Assembly (NCBI GenBank): GCA_963825425.1
Contig: CAWGTF010000012.1
Location: 145,762-209,761, forward strand
Length of the DNA stretch: 64,000 nt
Direction of reading: 5' to 3'
From: PALSA-607 sp963825425
Lineage (GTDB): Bacteria > Actinomycetota > Actinomycetes > Acidothermales > Acidothermaceae
Positions 1 through 9,756 of the stretch are shown piece by piece. A model generated the notes under the pieces. The model did not search any database, was not told where the DNA came from, and saw only the letters and a list, made by a program, of their open reading frames with translations. Positions within the stretch are counted from its first letter, which is position 1; every line of letters begins with the position of its first letter. Made by a program: the position numbers and the translations under genes.

Positions 1-112
1 TCGCCCGAACCCCGCTGTAGACGATCCACGCCGCCGCGGCGGCGAGCAGCAGCAGCGCAATCAGCGCGACGCGCACGAGCCGCCGCCTTGGCTTGACCCG
101 GTGGCGAGGCAT
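1..112 (-). CDS. Membrane-anchored protein, N-terminal fragment
   Basis: Only the first 37 codons are inside the window; the gene runs off the left edge. It begins with ATG (complement of CAT at 110-112). The product starts with a basic stretch rich in Arg and Lys, followed by one hydrophobic segment (about residues 16-33, LIALLLLAAAAAWIVY), so it is probably anchored in the membrane with the bulk outside. No family can be named from this fragment. It is divergent from holA, and the 278 bases between them show no clear gene. Confidence 0.5.
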   Translation of the reverse strand, partial: MPRHRVKPRRRLVRVALIALLLLAAAAAWIVYSGVRA

Positions 113-390
113 GGCGTGTCGTGGCCCGCTCGGGGTCGCAACGTCGGGTGAGCTCAGCAGCGCCGTCACCGTGAGCGCACCCGTGAGAGCCGCTCCACCA
201 CGGAGGAGCGGCACAGGTTGAGGGTGCGCACGGCGAGGTTCGCCTGCGACCGGACCGGGCCATCGCTGATCATCCGGGTGATTCTCGGCGTTTCGCACCA
301 GAGCCTGAGCCCGTGCAGGACATCGACATCCCGACGCCGGTGACATGGCATGCTGCCTGTCGTGTCTGCTGACCGCCGTCCCGAGCTCAG

Positions 391-1378
391 GTGACCGTGG
401 TGGTCGGGGACGAAGAGCTCCTCGTCGAACGCGCGATCACCGCCGTCGTCGCCGTCGCCCGGCTCGCGGACGCCGACACGGACGTGCGCGACCTCGCTGG
501 CGGGTCGCTCGAGGCTGGTCAACTCGCCGAGCTGACCAGCCCGTCGTTGTTCGGCGAGCGGCGCGTGCTGGTCGTGCGCGACGTCGAGCAACTGCCCAAG
601 GAAGTGGTCGACGAGGTCGTCGCATCGTGTCGCGACGTCGCCGACGAGATCGTGATCGTGGTGGTCTCACAAGGGCGGCGCCCGGGGCAAGCCGTTGCTC
701 GATGCGGTACTCGCGCTCGGAGGCGCGAGCGGGTCGACTGCGCGAAGGTCACCAGGCCCGGGGAGCGCGTCGACTTCGTCCGCGCGGAGTTCCGGACCGC
801 CGGCCGGGCCGATCACCGAGAATGGCGCGCGGGCCTTGATCGAGGCGGTCGGCAACGACTTGCGGGAGCTCGCGGCAGCGTGCGCGCAGCTCTGCACCGA
901 CACCGACGGTCAGGTCGACGGCGAGCTGGTGGCGCGCTACTACCGAGGTCGCGCCGAGGCGACCGGCTTCGCGGTCTCCGACCGCGCGCTCGAGGGCCGG
1001 CTCGGCGAGGCGTTGGAGCAGCTGCGCTGGGCGTTGGCGGTCGGTGTCGCGCCGGTGTTGATCACGAGCGCGCTCGCGCAAGGCATCAGGGCGCTGGCCA
1101 AGGTCGCGAGCGCGCCACGAGGGCTACGCGGCGCGGAGCTTGCCCGCGAACTGGAGATGCCGCCGTGGAAGGTCGATCGGGTGCGAGCTCAACTGCCGGG
1201 CTGGACGCCGACCGGCGTGGCGGCTGCGGTGACCGCGATCGCGCAGGCCGATGAACAGGTCAAGGGAGGTGGCACCGACGCGGGCTACGCCCTGGAGAAG
1301 GCGGTGCTGGCGATCGTGGCGGCTCGCGCCGCGAGCATAACGCCGGGTCGCTTCGCGCCGAGGAGTCGGGGCTGTTAA
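391..1378 (+). CDS. holA: DNA polymerase III delta subunit (clamp loader), frame broken three times
   Basis: HolA is the delta subunit of the clamp loader that opens the beta clamp. The GTG start at 391 gives VTVVVGDEELLVERAI, the usual actinobacterial HolA beginning, followed by SPSLFGERRVLVVRDVEQL. The frame breaks near 680 (resuming at GARGKPLLDAVLALGG), near 725 (VDCAKVTRPGERVDFVRAEF) and near 810 (PITENGARALIEAVGNDLREL), and then runs to TAA at 1376-1378. The conserved protein continues across every break, so sequencing indels are the simplest explanation. Corrected length is about 329 aa, normal for HolA. It converges with rpsT, the common actinobacterial arrangement. Confidence 0.9.
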
Positions 1379-1386
1379 GTGCCGGC

Positions 1387-1645
1387 TTAGACCGAGGTCG
1401 GCTTGCTTGGCCAGCGCCGACTTGCGGTTCGCGGCCTGGTTGGCGTGGATGACGCCCTTGCTGGCGGCCTTGTCGAGCTGACGGGTCGCGGCGCGCAGCA
1501 GTTCAGGCGCGTCGGGTGACCCGGCCGCGACCGCTTCGCGGTAGCGGCGGACATGGGTCTTGAGCGAGGACTTCACGGCCTTGTTGCGCAGCCGTGCCTT
1601 CTCGTTCGTGCCGATGCGCTTGATCTGGGACTTGATATTCGCCAC
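1387..1645 (-). CDS. rpsT: 30S ribosomal protein S20, 3' end shifted by one base
   Basis: S20 binds 16S rRNA early in small-subunit assembly. The GTG start at 1645 gives ANIKSQIKRIGTNEKARLRN, the classic S20 N-terminus, and the highly basic helix ends with HANQAANRKSALAKQA. As written, the frame runs on for about 80 extra residues through the antisense of holA, unlike any S20. One extra base near 1400 explains this: without it the protein ends AKQATSV followed by TAA (1387-1389), giving 85 residues, the family length. The span given here uses that corrected end. Confidence 0.9.
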
Positions 1646-1711
1646 GCGGGAAGCCTCATCGAGTGTTCGGGGTCAGAAATGCGCTGCTCAAAGCCGCAGC
1701 CGCGAACACTT

Positions 1712-1742
1712 AGAGTACCTAAGCGGCAGGTTCGGCGTCCAA
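1712..1742 (-). promoter_or_regulatory. Candidate promoter of rpsT
   Basis: On the minus strand TTGGAC (1742-1737) and TACTCT (1717-1712) resemble -35 and -10 boxes, about 70 bases before the rpsT start. The spacing of 19 bases is longer than the usual 17-18, so this is only a weak candidate. Confidence 0.25.
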
Positions 1743-1800
1743 CCAGGCTGGCCGGGGCTACCCAGGCGAGACCAGGAGCGGAGAGGAGGGCGCGAGTGCG

Positions 1801-2340
1801 TTGACCGACATAGATGAGCAGGGCCGACCTGAGCCGCCCTTGGCGGGCAGCGAGATCGAGACGACCCTGGGCTTTCTCGACTACCAGCGCGCGACTCTCG
1901 GATGGAAGTGCGCGGGGCTCGATGCGGCCGGACTCAGCGTGACGGTCGGCGTGTCGTCGATGACCTTGGGCGGCATGCTCAAGCACCTGGCCTACGTCGA
2001 GGACGAGTGGTTCTCTCGGTGGTTGCCAGGCCAGGACCGGGTGCCGCCATGGAACTCCGTCGACTGGTCAGCCGATCCCGACTGGGAGTGGCACTCGGCC
2101 GCTGACGACACCCCCGATCAGCTCTTCGAGCTCTGGCGCGACTCGGTGGCCCGCTCGCGGGCGCAGGTTGCGGCGGCGTTGGCTGACGGCGGCTTCGAAA
2201 CGCTCGCGCGGCGCAGCTGGCCAGACGGGCGGTCGCCGAGCCTGCGCTGGATCGCGGCGCACATGATCGAGGAGTACGCACGCCACAACGGGCACGCTGA
2301 CCTCATCAGGGAGTCGATCGACGGTCTCGTCGGCGAGTAG
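1801..2340 (+). CDS. DinB-fold / DUF664 protein, possible mycothiol-dependent enzyme
   Basis: A 179-aa four-helix DinB-type protein. Candidate metal ligands are His62 (in LKHLAYVEDEW) and the C-terminal motif HMIEEYARHNGH (His154, His162, His165), which is the DinB three-histidine pattern. Members with an EYARHNGHADLIRE end are the DUF664 branch, annotated in actinobacteria as mycothiol transferases; the substrate is unknown. The TTG start at 1801 is supported by a purine-rich GAGAGGAGGG ending about 12 bases upstream. It stands between rpsT and lepA and is probably transcribed on its own or with lepA. Confidence 0.8.
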   Translation: MTDIDEQGRPEPPLAGSEIETTLGFLDYQRATLGWKCAGLDAAGLSVTVGVSSMTLGGMLKHLAYVEDEWFSRWLPGQDRVPPWNSVDWSADPDWEWHSAADDTPDQLFELWRDSVARSRAQVAAALADGGFETLARRSWPDGRSPSLRWIAAHMIEEYARHNGHADLIRESIDGLVGE

Positions 2341-2417
2341 CCGTTTGGAGCTTGGTCGCCGGGCTGCCTGGTCGGGCATGGGATCATGGTGGGGCATCCC
2401 CGACTCGAGAGAAGCGC

Positions 2418-4239
2418 GTGCCGCTACAACGCACCGATCCGGCGACGATCCGCAACTTCTGCATCATCGCCCACATCGATCACGGCAAGTCGACGCTGGC
2501 CGACCGCATGCTGCAACTCACGGGCGTGGTCGACGAGCGCTCGATGCGCGCCCAATACCTCGACCGGATGGACATCGAGCGCGAGCGCGGCATCACGATC
2601 AAGAGCCAGGCCGTGCGGCTGCCGTGGAAGGTCGAGCGGCGCGAGTTACGTGCTGAACATGATCGACACGCCCGGCCACGTCGACTTCACCTATGAGGTG
2701 TCCCGATCGCTGGCGGCGTGCGAGGGCGCAGTGCTGCTGGTCGATGCGGCGCAGGGGATCGAGGCGCAGACGCTGGCCAACCTCTACCTGGCGATCCAAA
2801 GCGACCTGCACATCATCCCGGTGCTGAACAAGATCGACCTGCCGGCCGCGCAGCCCGAGCGGTACGCCGACGAGCTCGCGCACGTCATCGGCTGCGAGCC
2901 CGGCGACGTCCTGCGAGTCAGTGCGAAGACCGGCTCGGGTGTCCGCGAGCTGCTCGATCACGTCGTGCACCACGTCCCGCCGCCCGTCGGTGACTTCGAG
3001 GCACCACCGCGCGCGCTGATTTTCGACTCCGTGTATGACGTGTATCGCGGCGTCGTGACCTACGTGCGGGTCGTCGACGGCTACCTGTCGAGCCGGGAGC
3101 GCATCAAGATGCTCTCGACCGGTACCACGCATGAACTGCTCGAGGTCGGCGTCATTTCGCCGGAGCCCATTCCGACCGAAGGGCTTGGCGTCGGCGAGGT
3201 CGGCTACCTCATCACCGGGGTGAAGGACGTTCGCCAGTCGCGCGTGGGCGACACCGTGACCGTCGTGAGTCGGGCTGCGACGCACCCGCTCGCTGAGTAC
3301 ACGCTGCCCAAGCCGATGGTCTACTCCGGGCTCTACCCGATCGACGGCAGCGACTACCCGCTGCTGCGCGATGCGCTCGACCGGCTGCAGCTCAACGACG
3401 CCGCGCTGGCGTACGAGCCGGAGACCAGCGCTGCGCTTGGGTTCGGATTCCGCTGCGGCTTCCTCGGCCTGCTGCACCTGGAGATCGTGCGCGAGCGGCT
3501 CGAGCGCGAGTTCAACCTCGAGCTGATCTCGACCGCCCCCAACGTCGTCTACCGGGTCATTCGCGAGGACGGCAAGGAGATCACCGTCACGAACCCGAGT
3601 GAGTATCCCGAGGGGAAGATCGCGGAGGTCTTCGAGCCGATCGTGCGCGCGACAGTGCTCTCGCCGAGCGACTACGTCGGCACGATCATGGAGCTGTGCC
3701 AGAGCCGGCGCGGCAGCCTGCTGGGCATGGACTATCTGTCCGCCGACCGCGTCGAGTTGCGTTACACGATGCCGATGGCCGAGATCGCGTTCGACTTCTT
3801 CGACCAGCTGAAATCGCGCACCCGCGGCTACGCCAGCCTCGACTACGAGCCGACCGGTGAGCAGGCCGGCGACCTCGTCAAGGTCGACATCCTCCTGCAG
3901 GGCGAAGCAGTCGACGCGTTCAGCGCGATCGTGCACAAGGACAAGGCGTACGCGTACGGCGTCGAGATGACGAAGAAGCTGCGCGAGCTGATTCCGCGCC
4001 AGCAGTTCGAGGTGCCGATCCAGGCGGCGATCGGGTCACGCATCATTGCCAGGGAGAGCATCCGCGCGATCCGCAAGGACGTGCTGGCGAAGTGCTACGG
4101 CGGTGACATCAGCCGTAAGCGCAAGCTGCTGGAGAAGCAGAAGGAAGGCAAGAAGCGGATGAAGATGGTCGGCCGCGTCGAGGTTCCGCAGGAGGCATTC
4201 ATCGCCGCGCTGTCGACTGCCCCCACGGCTAAGGACTGA
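2418..4239 (+). CDS. lepA: Elongation factor 4 (LepA), one frame break
   Basis: LepA/EF4 is a ribosome-associated GTPase that acts on translating or assembling ribosomes. Visible motifs are the P-loop HIDHGKST, the switch II region DTPGHVDF, NKID of the G4 motif and the C-terminal LepA domain ending in RKRKLLEKQKEGKKRMK. The GTG start at 2418 follows GAGAGAAG. One frame break lies near 2638: the first part reads ...VRLPWKVE and the second resumes ASYVLNMIDTPGH, which fits one inserted base. Corrected length is about 606 aa, the family norm. Confidence 0.95.
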
Positions 4240-4243
4240 CGGC

Positions 4244-4883
4244 ATGACGCCCGCGACACTGGTCGCTGTCAACGTCGGCCGGGCCAAGCCGATGCCGGGC
4301 AAGTCAGGCGTGAGCTCGATCGACAAGCGCGCTGTCGAGGGCCGCGTTGCGGTGCGCCGGCTCGGGCTGGCCGGCGACTCGCAGTCGGACACCGAGAACC
4401 ACGGCGGGCTCGATCAGGCGCTGTATGCCTACGCGGTGGAAGACCTCGACCACTGGTCGAATCTGCTGGATCGCGAACTGCAGCCTGGCCAGTTTGGGGA
4501 GAACCTGTCGACCCGAGGGATCGACGTGACCGGGGCCCTGATCGGTGAGACGTGGCGGATCGGTAGCGCGTTGCTCCAGGTGTCGCGTCCGCGGTTTCCG
4601 TGCGTCGTCTTCCAGAACTGGCTCGCGGAGCCGCATTGGGTCAAGCGGTTCACCGACGAGGGCCGGCCCGGCGCCTACTTGCGGGTGATCGAGGAGGGCG
4701 AGATCGGCGCCGGAGATCGACATCGTCGTCGAGGACAGGCCGGATCACGACGTCACGATCGGGCTGGTCTTTCGGGCAAAGACGACGGACCGCAGCCTGA
4801 TCCCGCGCATGCTCGCCGCCACTCAACTCCCGACGGCCGACTACGAGTTTGCCGTTCGGCACGCCGGCGAAACCTCGTCGTAG
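4244..4883 (+). CDS. MOSC-domain protein (YiiM-like), one frame break
   Basis: MOSC domains transfer sulfur or bind the molybdenum cofactor; YiiM-type proteins are linked to detoxifying N-hydroxylated bases. The sequence has LAGDSQSDTENHGGLDQALYAY, QFGENLSTRG and the conserved Cys in RPRFPCVVFQNW. The frame breaks near 4710; the next frame continues as EIDIVVEDRPDHDVTIGLVF and ends VRHAGETSS with TAG at 4881-4883. Corrected length is about 212 aa. It begins 4 bases after lepA, so the two are likely cotranscribed, and it ends 6 bases from the convergent gene. Confidence 0.85.
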
Positions 4884-4889
4884 CGAGGG

Positions 4890-5319
4890 TTAGCGCTCCG
4901 CTTCGCGGCGTCCTCGCAGCACGAGGCCGACGTCGACCAGTGCCGACTGCATGCGCAACCGCTCTGCCTCACGGTCGAGTCCGTCGGTGCCGTCGAGGCC
5001 TTCGGGGACCTGGAGCGCACGGCAAGCCTCAACCAGCACTCGGTCATAGGCGTTGGTCGCGGCGATCACCTTGGTGGCTTTGCCGGGCATCGGTCGAGAC
5101 TCGGCATATGCATCGAGCCATCGCTGGATCCGGCGCAGGCTTGCGGCGAGGTCCTCGATCGGGCGCCCAACGGGCTGGGCTGGTGGCGGCCAGAGTCGAT
5201 GCCAGCCGCGGCCTACGTGCCTCGGCGAGCTTCACGTGCAGCGCAACACGGTTGACCGGTAGCAACGCGAGTACGCAGATTGCGACCGTCGCCATAAGCC
5301 ATAGGGCCAGCCAGAACAC
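4890..5319 (-). CDS. Small conserved actinobacterial membrane protein, one frame break
   Basis: Reassembled from two frames. The N-terminus (GTG at 5319, preceded by GAGGAGG at good spacing) is one membrane helix, VFWLALWLMATVAICVLALL. After a break near 5180 the protein continues QPVGRPIEDLAASLRRIQRW and a C-terminal helical part with AYDRVLVEACRALQVPE, DREAERLRMQ and VGLVLRGRR, ending at TAA 4890-4892. Corrected length is about 142 aa. From memory this resembles a conserved hypothetical family of actinobacteria; no function is known. It converges with the MOSC gene and is divergent from hemW. Confidence 0.7.
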
Positions 5320-5433
5320 CAGCTGCCGCCTCCTCGGGCAGACCTTGATTGTGCTCTCTCGGCGCGCCAACTGCACTACCCATTTTGGCGCGAAGCGCAA
5401 ATCGTCGTGTGCGACTGTGCGCAGAATGTGACC

Positions 5434-6653
5434 GTGCCATCGACATTGCCGGACGGCGACCCGCAGCCGTCTGACGGGGCCTTGCCCCCCGACGTCCTGG
5501 CTACTGTCGGGTCGCGGCCGTTCAGCGTCTACATCCACGTGCCGTACTGCGCGACTCGTTGCGGTTACTGCGACTTCAACACCTACACGGCCTCCGAGCT
5601 CGGCGGCGGCGCGAGTCAGGCGTCCTACGCGCGCGATGCAGTCGCCGAACTGACGCTTGCGCGCGGCGTGCTCGGCGACGTCGACTTGCCGGTCGCAGAC
5701 CGTGTTCTTCGGGGGTGGCACGCCGACCCTGCTGCCGGTGGCCGATCTCGCGGCGATGCTCGCGGCCGTCCGCGATCTCTTTGGTCTTGCGCGAAGAAGC
5801 GGAGGTGACGACCGAAGCGAATCCGGAGTCGGTCGATGCCCGCTCGCTGGAGGCTCTTCGAGACGCCGGCTTCACCCGCGTCAGCCTCGGCATGCAGTCG
5901 GTAGTTCCGCACGTGCTCGCGGTTCTCGATCGGGTGCACACTCCCGGCGCGCCGGCGAAGCGGGTTACCGAAGCGAAGGCCGCCGGGTTCGAGCACGTCA
6001 GCCTCGACCTCATCTACGGCACCCCAGGTGAATCGGACGACGACTGGCGGGCCTCGCTCGATGCCGCGATCGAGGCCGAACCTGACCACATCAGTGCGTA
6101 CTCGCTGATCGTCGAGGACGGCACACGGCTGGCTGGACGGGTGGCCCGTGGCGAGTTACCGCGGCCGGACGACGATGTACTGGCCGACCGCTACCTGATC
6201 GCCGACGAGATGCTGGCCGCTGCTGGATTTCGCTGGTACGAGGTGTCGAACTGGTCGAAGCCGGGTGGGGAGTGCCAGCACAACTTGGCGTACTGGCGCA
6301 GCGCCGACTGGTGGGGCGTGGGTCCCGGTGCGCACAGTCACGTCGGCGGCGTGCGCTGGTGGAACGTCAAACACCCCACGGCGTACGCGGAGCGCGTTTC
6401 GGCGGGCCGGAGTCCGGGCCAGGCGCGCGAATGCCTCGATGCGGCGACGCAGCGGATCGAGCGGGTGCTGTTGCAGTTGCGATTGGCTGAGGGTCTCGAC
6501 CTTGTCGAGCTCGACGACTCGGGTCGCGTAGCGGCGCGTGCTGAGGTCGCGTCGGGCTTGCTCGATGCGGCGGCATTCGAGCGCGGCCGCGCCGTGCTCA
6601 CTCGCGAGGGTCGGTTGCTGGCGGACGGCGTAGTCCGGCGCGTTCTTGGGTGA
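5434..6653 (+). CDS. hemW: Radical SAM heme chaperone HemW, two frame breaks
   Basis: HemW is a radical SAM protein of the coproporphyrinogen oxidase-like family, now seen mainly as a heme-trafficking protein. The iron-sulfur motif CATRCGYCDF (CxxxCxxC) follows YIHVPY, and FFGGGTPTLLP and EVTTEANPES are standard for the family. GTG at 5434 is chosen because it gives VPSTLPDGDPQPSDGALPP, the usual actinobacterial start; GTG codons at 5407 and 5428 are also open. The frame breaks near 5700 and near 5795, each compatible with one inserted base. Corrected length is about 405 aa. Confidence 0.9.
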
Positions 6654-6657
6654 CCAT

Positions 6658-7837
6658 CTAGAACTCGACCCGGAACCTCGGAATGAATGACACCGCGGTC
6701 GGGCGGATCGCCGCAATTTTGTCGACGCGGTAGCTCCGGAGCCGGCCGTAGTCGTTGACGACAAAGAGCACGAGGTTGCCCTCCCGAGTGCGCCGGAGTG
6801 AGTACGGCTCGACCCGTCGGGGACCCTGGCGGCCGCGTTCGGCCCGATAGTCGACGTCGACCAGGAGACGGTTGGCTCCGGCGTAGCGGAGGACCTCCAG
6901 CGGTACGCGGGTGCGCCACGAAGTCATCGCTTTCGGTGCTTCCCAGGCGGCGTCGACGTCGCCCAGCTCAGCCCGCGGCAGGACGCGCGTAACGCTCGTG
7001 CCGGCAAGCCACGAGAAGACGTCCTCGAGGGCGTTCCAAAACCCGTCGAACGGCGCGAGCGGCTGCGGCAACTGATGCGCGAGCATGTTCCCCCACTCAG
7101 TCTCGATCTCCGCTCGGAACGGCGAAGACTGAATCGAGGCCAGCGTTCGGCACCGCTATTCCGGCGTGAGCGCACTTGCGCTCGAGGATCTGTCGGACTG
7201 TCCCCGACATGCCAATCAGATCAGGGTGACGGTGCATGTGAACGATGTCATAGAGATCACGAGGTCGGCATCGTTCTGCGAGCGCTCGGAGTTTCTCGCT
7301 GAAGAGTTCAGTGATCGAGTAGGTCACAGACCCGATCAATCGACAGCCGGTCGCTGTACGGATGACCGATCGGGCGGAATACCGGCCGCTCAACGAGAAC
7401 CTCGTCAGACGTGAGGTCTAGCTTCACCTTCGGCATATTCGTGTTGCCGTTAGGTCCGACGTATGCGATACGCCCCTCGGTTGTGGCACGATCCCGCTTG
7501 TTGCTTCCGACGCCGGAACGAAGTGTCGTCGAGGACCAGCACGATTCCCGATTCCTCGCGGATCCAGCCCGCGATCTCAAGGAAGATCCGGGCCAGTTCG
7601 TCGGGCTCCTCTGGGCCGCCATCAGCGACCGTAAAGTCGAGGTCCTCGGAGAATCGGAACGTCTCGTAGTAGCACTTGCGCAGGCACGTGCCGCCCTTGA
7701 AGATCCAGGTCCGATTGAGTGAGTCGTGGTGAGCAATTCCCGCAAGCAGCCAGCCCAGGATGTAGTCCTTCTCGATGACATCCTGATCTAGGGTGCCACT
7801 CAGCTCGGAGAGCGGCGAGCTCGCGCTGAGGGATCAC
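6658..7837 (-). CDS. AbiEii-type nucleotidyltransferase toxin with WYL-like C-terminus, four frame breaks
   Basis: AbiEii toxins of type IV toxin-antitoxin systems are nucleotidyltransferases that block growth. The reassembled protein starts with GTG at 7837 (GAGGGAG just upstream), VIPQRELAALRAEW. It continues DVIEKDYILGWLL, WIFKGGTCLRKCYYETF and RFSEDLDFTV (Gly-Gly and DxD of the catalytic core), then FSEKLRALAERCRPRDLYD (the second catalytic Lys/Asp motif). The last 80 residues, including RRVEPYSLRRTREGNLVLFV and GRLRSYRVDKI, look like a WYL domain. Breaks lie near 7795, 7530, 7330 and 7125, all fitting +1 insertions. Corrected length is about 391 aa. Confidence 0.8.
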
Positions 7838-8651
7838 GAAGGCTCCCTCGCGCACAACATTGACGTTCACGCGCAGACCCCACCGCATCAGCCGATGTCC
7901 ATCCGACGGACCGTCCGGATCAAGTGCGGCGATGCCAGACGACAGACCGTTTCTGGCAGGCGGATATGAGATCGGCACGCTCGGCATCGAGACTCTCAAC
8001 GAGATAGCCGAGGCGCTTGAACACAGCGCGGTTCCCGAGGCGATCTCCGTACTCGACCAGCTGACGCCAATCATGACCGTCGAGGTACGCGACCAAAACG
8101 TCTGCTGCATGTCGGACCCCGCCGCCGAGCCTTGGGGTATCGAGAATGTCAACGACGGTACGTGCAGGGTCAGCAAACCTGAGTCGGGTTTCAGCGACCC
8201 AATCGGACTTCAGCCCCCACGCCAGGGCGTCCTGCGAAACGTGGCTCACCAGGTACTCGTGATCCATCAGCTGGATTGGTGAGGCCCTCACCCGCTCGGT
8301 TGTCTTGAGCACAGTGGTTCTGAAGACCTGCTCCGTGAGCGCCCAGTGGCGGGCTGCAGTCCAACCCGTGAAGTAGCAGGGCGACCAGACTTCGGAGGCG
8401 ACCACTAACGCGTCTTCCGACCATGCCTCCGGATTGGTCGCCTCTACCGGCACGGCGATGTAGAGCCCGCGGCGAACGCGACGAACCCACCCGTCTTCAG
8501 CCCAACGGGCCAGCTTCTTCGCCGCCGTGTCGGCTTCCACGTCCAGCGAGCTGACGACATCGGCCGGTGTAACGAACCGGCGGCCCGATCCGAGGACCCG
8601 CGCCAGATCGTTCCGGCCTCGTCCGCTTATCCCTGCAGGCTGTGATATCAC
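7834..8651 (-). CDS. AbiEi-type antitoxin and autorepressor, broken near the 3' end
   Basis: AbiEi antitoxins have an N-terminal winged helix that represses their own promoter and a C-terminal part that neutralises AbiEii. GTG at 8651 opens a protein with a winged-helix start (RRFVTPADVVSSLDVEADTA, VRRVRRGLYIAVPVEA) and the family core SEVWSPCYFTGWTAARHWAL and RTVVDILDTPRLGGGVRHAA. The first frame stops at 7920, but after a break near 7960 the family C-terminus continues as IAALDPDGPSDG and RWGLRVNVNV. If it ends in a GTGA overlap with the toxin start (7834), the length is about 271 aa and two insertions are needed; the exact end is inferred. Confidence 0.8.
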
Positions 8652-8705
8652 AACACCAGTACCTGAATCTCGGCGGCATTTGTTGGTATTAGAGTATCAC
8701 TGATA
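8642..8705. promoter_or_regulatory. Two palindromes sharing TGATA half-sites upstream of abiEi
   Basis: GTGATATCAC (8642-8651) is a perfect palindrome that includes the AbiEi start codon. TATCACTGATA (8695-8705) is a perfect palindrome with a one-base centre. They are about 50 bases apart and share the half-site TGATA/TATCA. AbiEi proteins are known to bind inverted repeats in their own promoter, so these are candidate autoregulatory operators. Confidence 0.45.
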
Positions 8706-8872
8706 TTTGAAGGCCGGATACGCCCGCCAGAGGAGCGGTATTGGCATCACAGTGTCTGCTTGGCGGGCGGAACCCGTTGGCTCAGGCGGCTGGGACCCCA
8801 TCCGCGATGTGTCCTTTCGCGCGGCACCATCGGTACGCTCCGCTGTCGGGAACCGGTACGTGAAGAGGCGAC

Positions 8873-9583
8873 ATGAGCGGCGTAGCGAGCGGACAAGTGG
8901 GCGTTGGCGACAGGTCGAGGACCGCGCAATCGAGCCACCCGGTCCCGCGGTTCACGCTGCCGGCGCTGGCCGTGGGTTTCGTGCTGATCGTTGCCGCGGG
9001 CCACGCCTTCAAGTGGAGCTGGACCGGCTTCAACAAGGACGACCAGTTGTGGGACCTCATGCACGTCGTCCTGCTGCCGGTCGTGCTGGCCACGCTGCCG
9101 CTGTGGTACCGAACTCGCGAGCGCTGGATGGTCGGCTGGCGATGGGTCTTAGGCGGTGTCGTCGTGGCCTTCATCGTCGTGGTCATCGGCGGCTACACCC
9201 TTGGTTGGAGCTGGACCGGCTTCCCCGGCAACACCTTCTGGGACTGGCTTGAACTGCTGGCGCTGCCGGTCGTGGTCGCGTTTCTACCGTTGTGGTTCGA
9301 GACGCACGCGACCATGGCTCGCGAGTGGCGGCTCGTCCTCGGTGCCCTGGTGGTGGGCTTCGTCGTGGTGGTGATCGGCGGCTACCGGCTGCACTGGGCC
9401 TGGACGGGGTTCGAGGGCAATACGTTTCGCGACTGGCTGTCGCTGTTGATCGTGCCGTTCCTGCTCCCGGCGAGCCTCGCCTGGTTTGCCGCGCGAGACA
9501 AAGCAAGGCACGACGCGGACGAGGCGCAGGTCCCTCCTCCGCCACCTTCGGCGGCATCGTTGGCGCGGTCTGAGGAGCGATAG
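8873..9583 (+). CDS. Membrane protein built of three repeated units
   Basis: A 236-aa integral membrane protein. After about 27 polar residues it has three copies of a roughly 60-residue unit. Each has a hydrophobic helix (VGFVLIVAAG, VAFIVVVIGGY, VGFVVVVIGGY), then W-W/A-WTGF, a loop with N-x-x-x-D-x-L, and a second hydrophobic helix (LPVVLATLPLWY, LPVVVAFLPLWF, VPFLLPASLAWF). The linkers carry Arg/Trp (MVGWRWVLGG, MAREWRLVLGA). The tail is polar and Pro-rich. ATG at 8873 follows GAAGAGG. I do not recognise a named family; six membrane helices are predicted. No neighbour suggests a role. Confidence 0.75.
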   Translation: MSGVASGQVGVGDRSRTAQSSHPVPRFTLPALAVGFVLIVAAGHAFKWSWTGFNKDDQLWDLMHVVLLPVVLATLPLWYRTRERWMVGWRWVLGGVVVAFIVVVIGGYTLGWSWTGFPGNTFWDWLELLALPVVVAFLPLWFETHATMAREWRLVLGALVVGFVVVVIGGYRLHWAWTGFEGNTFRDWLSLLIVPFLLPASLAWFAARDKARHDADEAQVPPPPPSAASLARSEER

Positions 9584-9756
9584 CGCTCCTGTTGGTCGCG
9601 ACAATCCGGAACGTCTGGGTCGTTGAGTGTCTGGACGGCTTGCGATCCGGACGTGAAGCGACTACACAGCAATCAGCTGCAAGATCGCCGACCTGGCATT
9701 GCGCGGTGGAGTTCTCGCGGTTGTGTCAATCCGCACTCGCTAAAGCTGGGGGAAGT

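Noticed and set aside
113..390. Possible small gene or RNA between the left-edge gene and holA
   Set aside because: Open frames here are antisense extensions with biased Arg composition; no tRNA fold, hairpin or ribosome site could be supported.
1124..1645. 173-residue extended S20 reading frame on the minus strand
   Set aside because: Everything after ANRKSALAKQA is antisense to holA and unlike S20; one inserted base near 1400 explains the missed TAA at 1387-1389.
2599..3936. 445-codon open frame antisense to lepA
   Set aside because: It follows the codon pattern of lepA on the opposite strand, has no recognisable motif and covers a conserved gene; typical of high-GC DNA.
2418..4239. Programmed ribosomal frameshifting in lepA and other split genes
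   Set aside because: No slippery heptamer with a downstream structure recurs at the breaks, and the breaks occur in many genes never known to use it; insertion error fits better.
4244..5431. 395-residue MOSC protein running to 5431
   Set aside because: After about residue 155 the frame is low-complexity and antisense to a conserved membrane protein; the MOSC C-terminus is found one frame over, ending at 4883.
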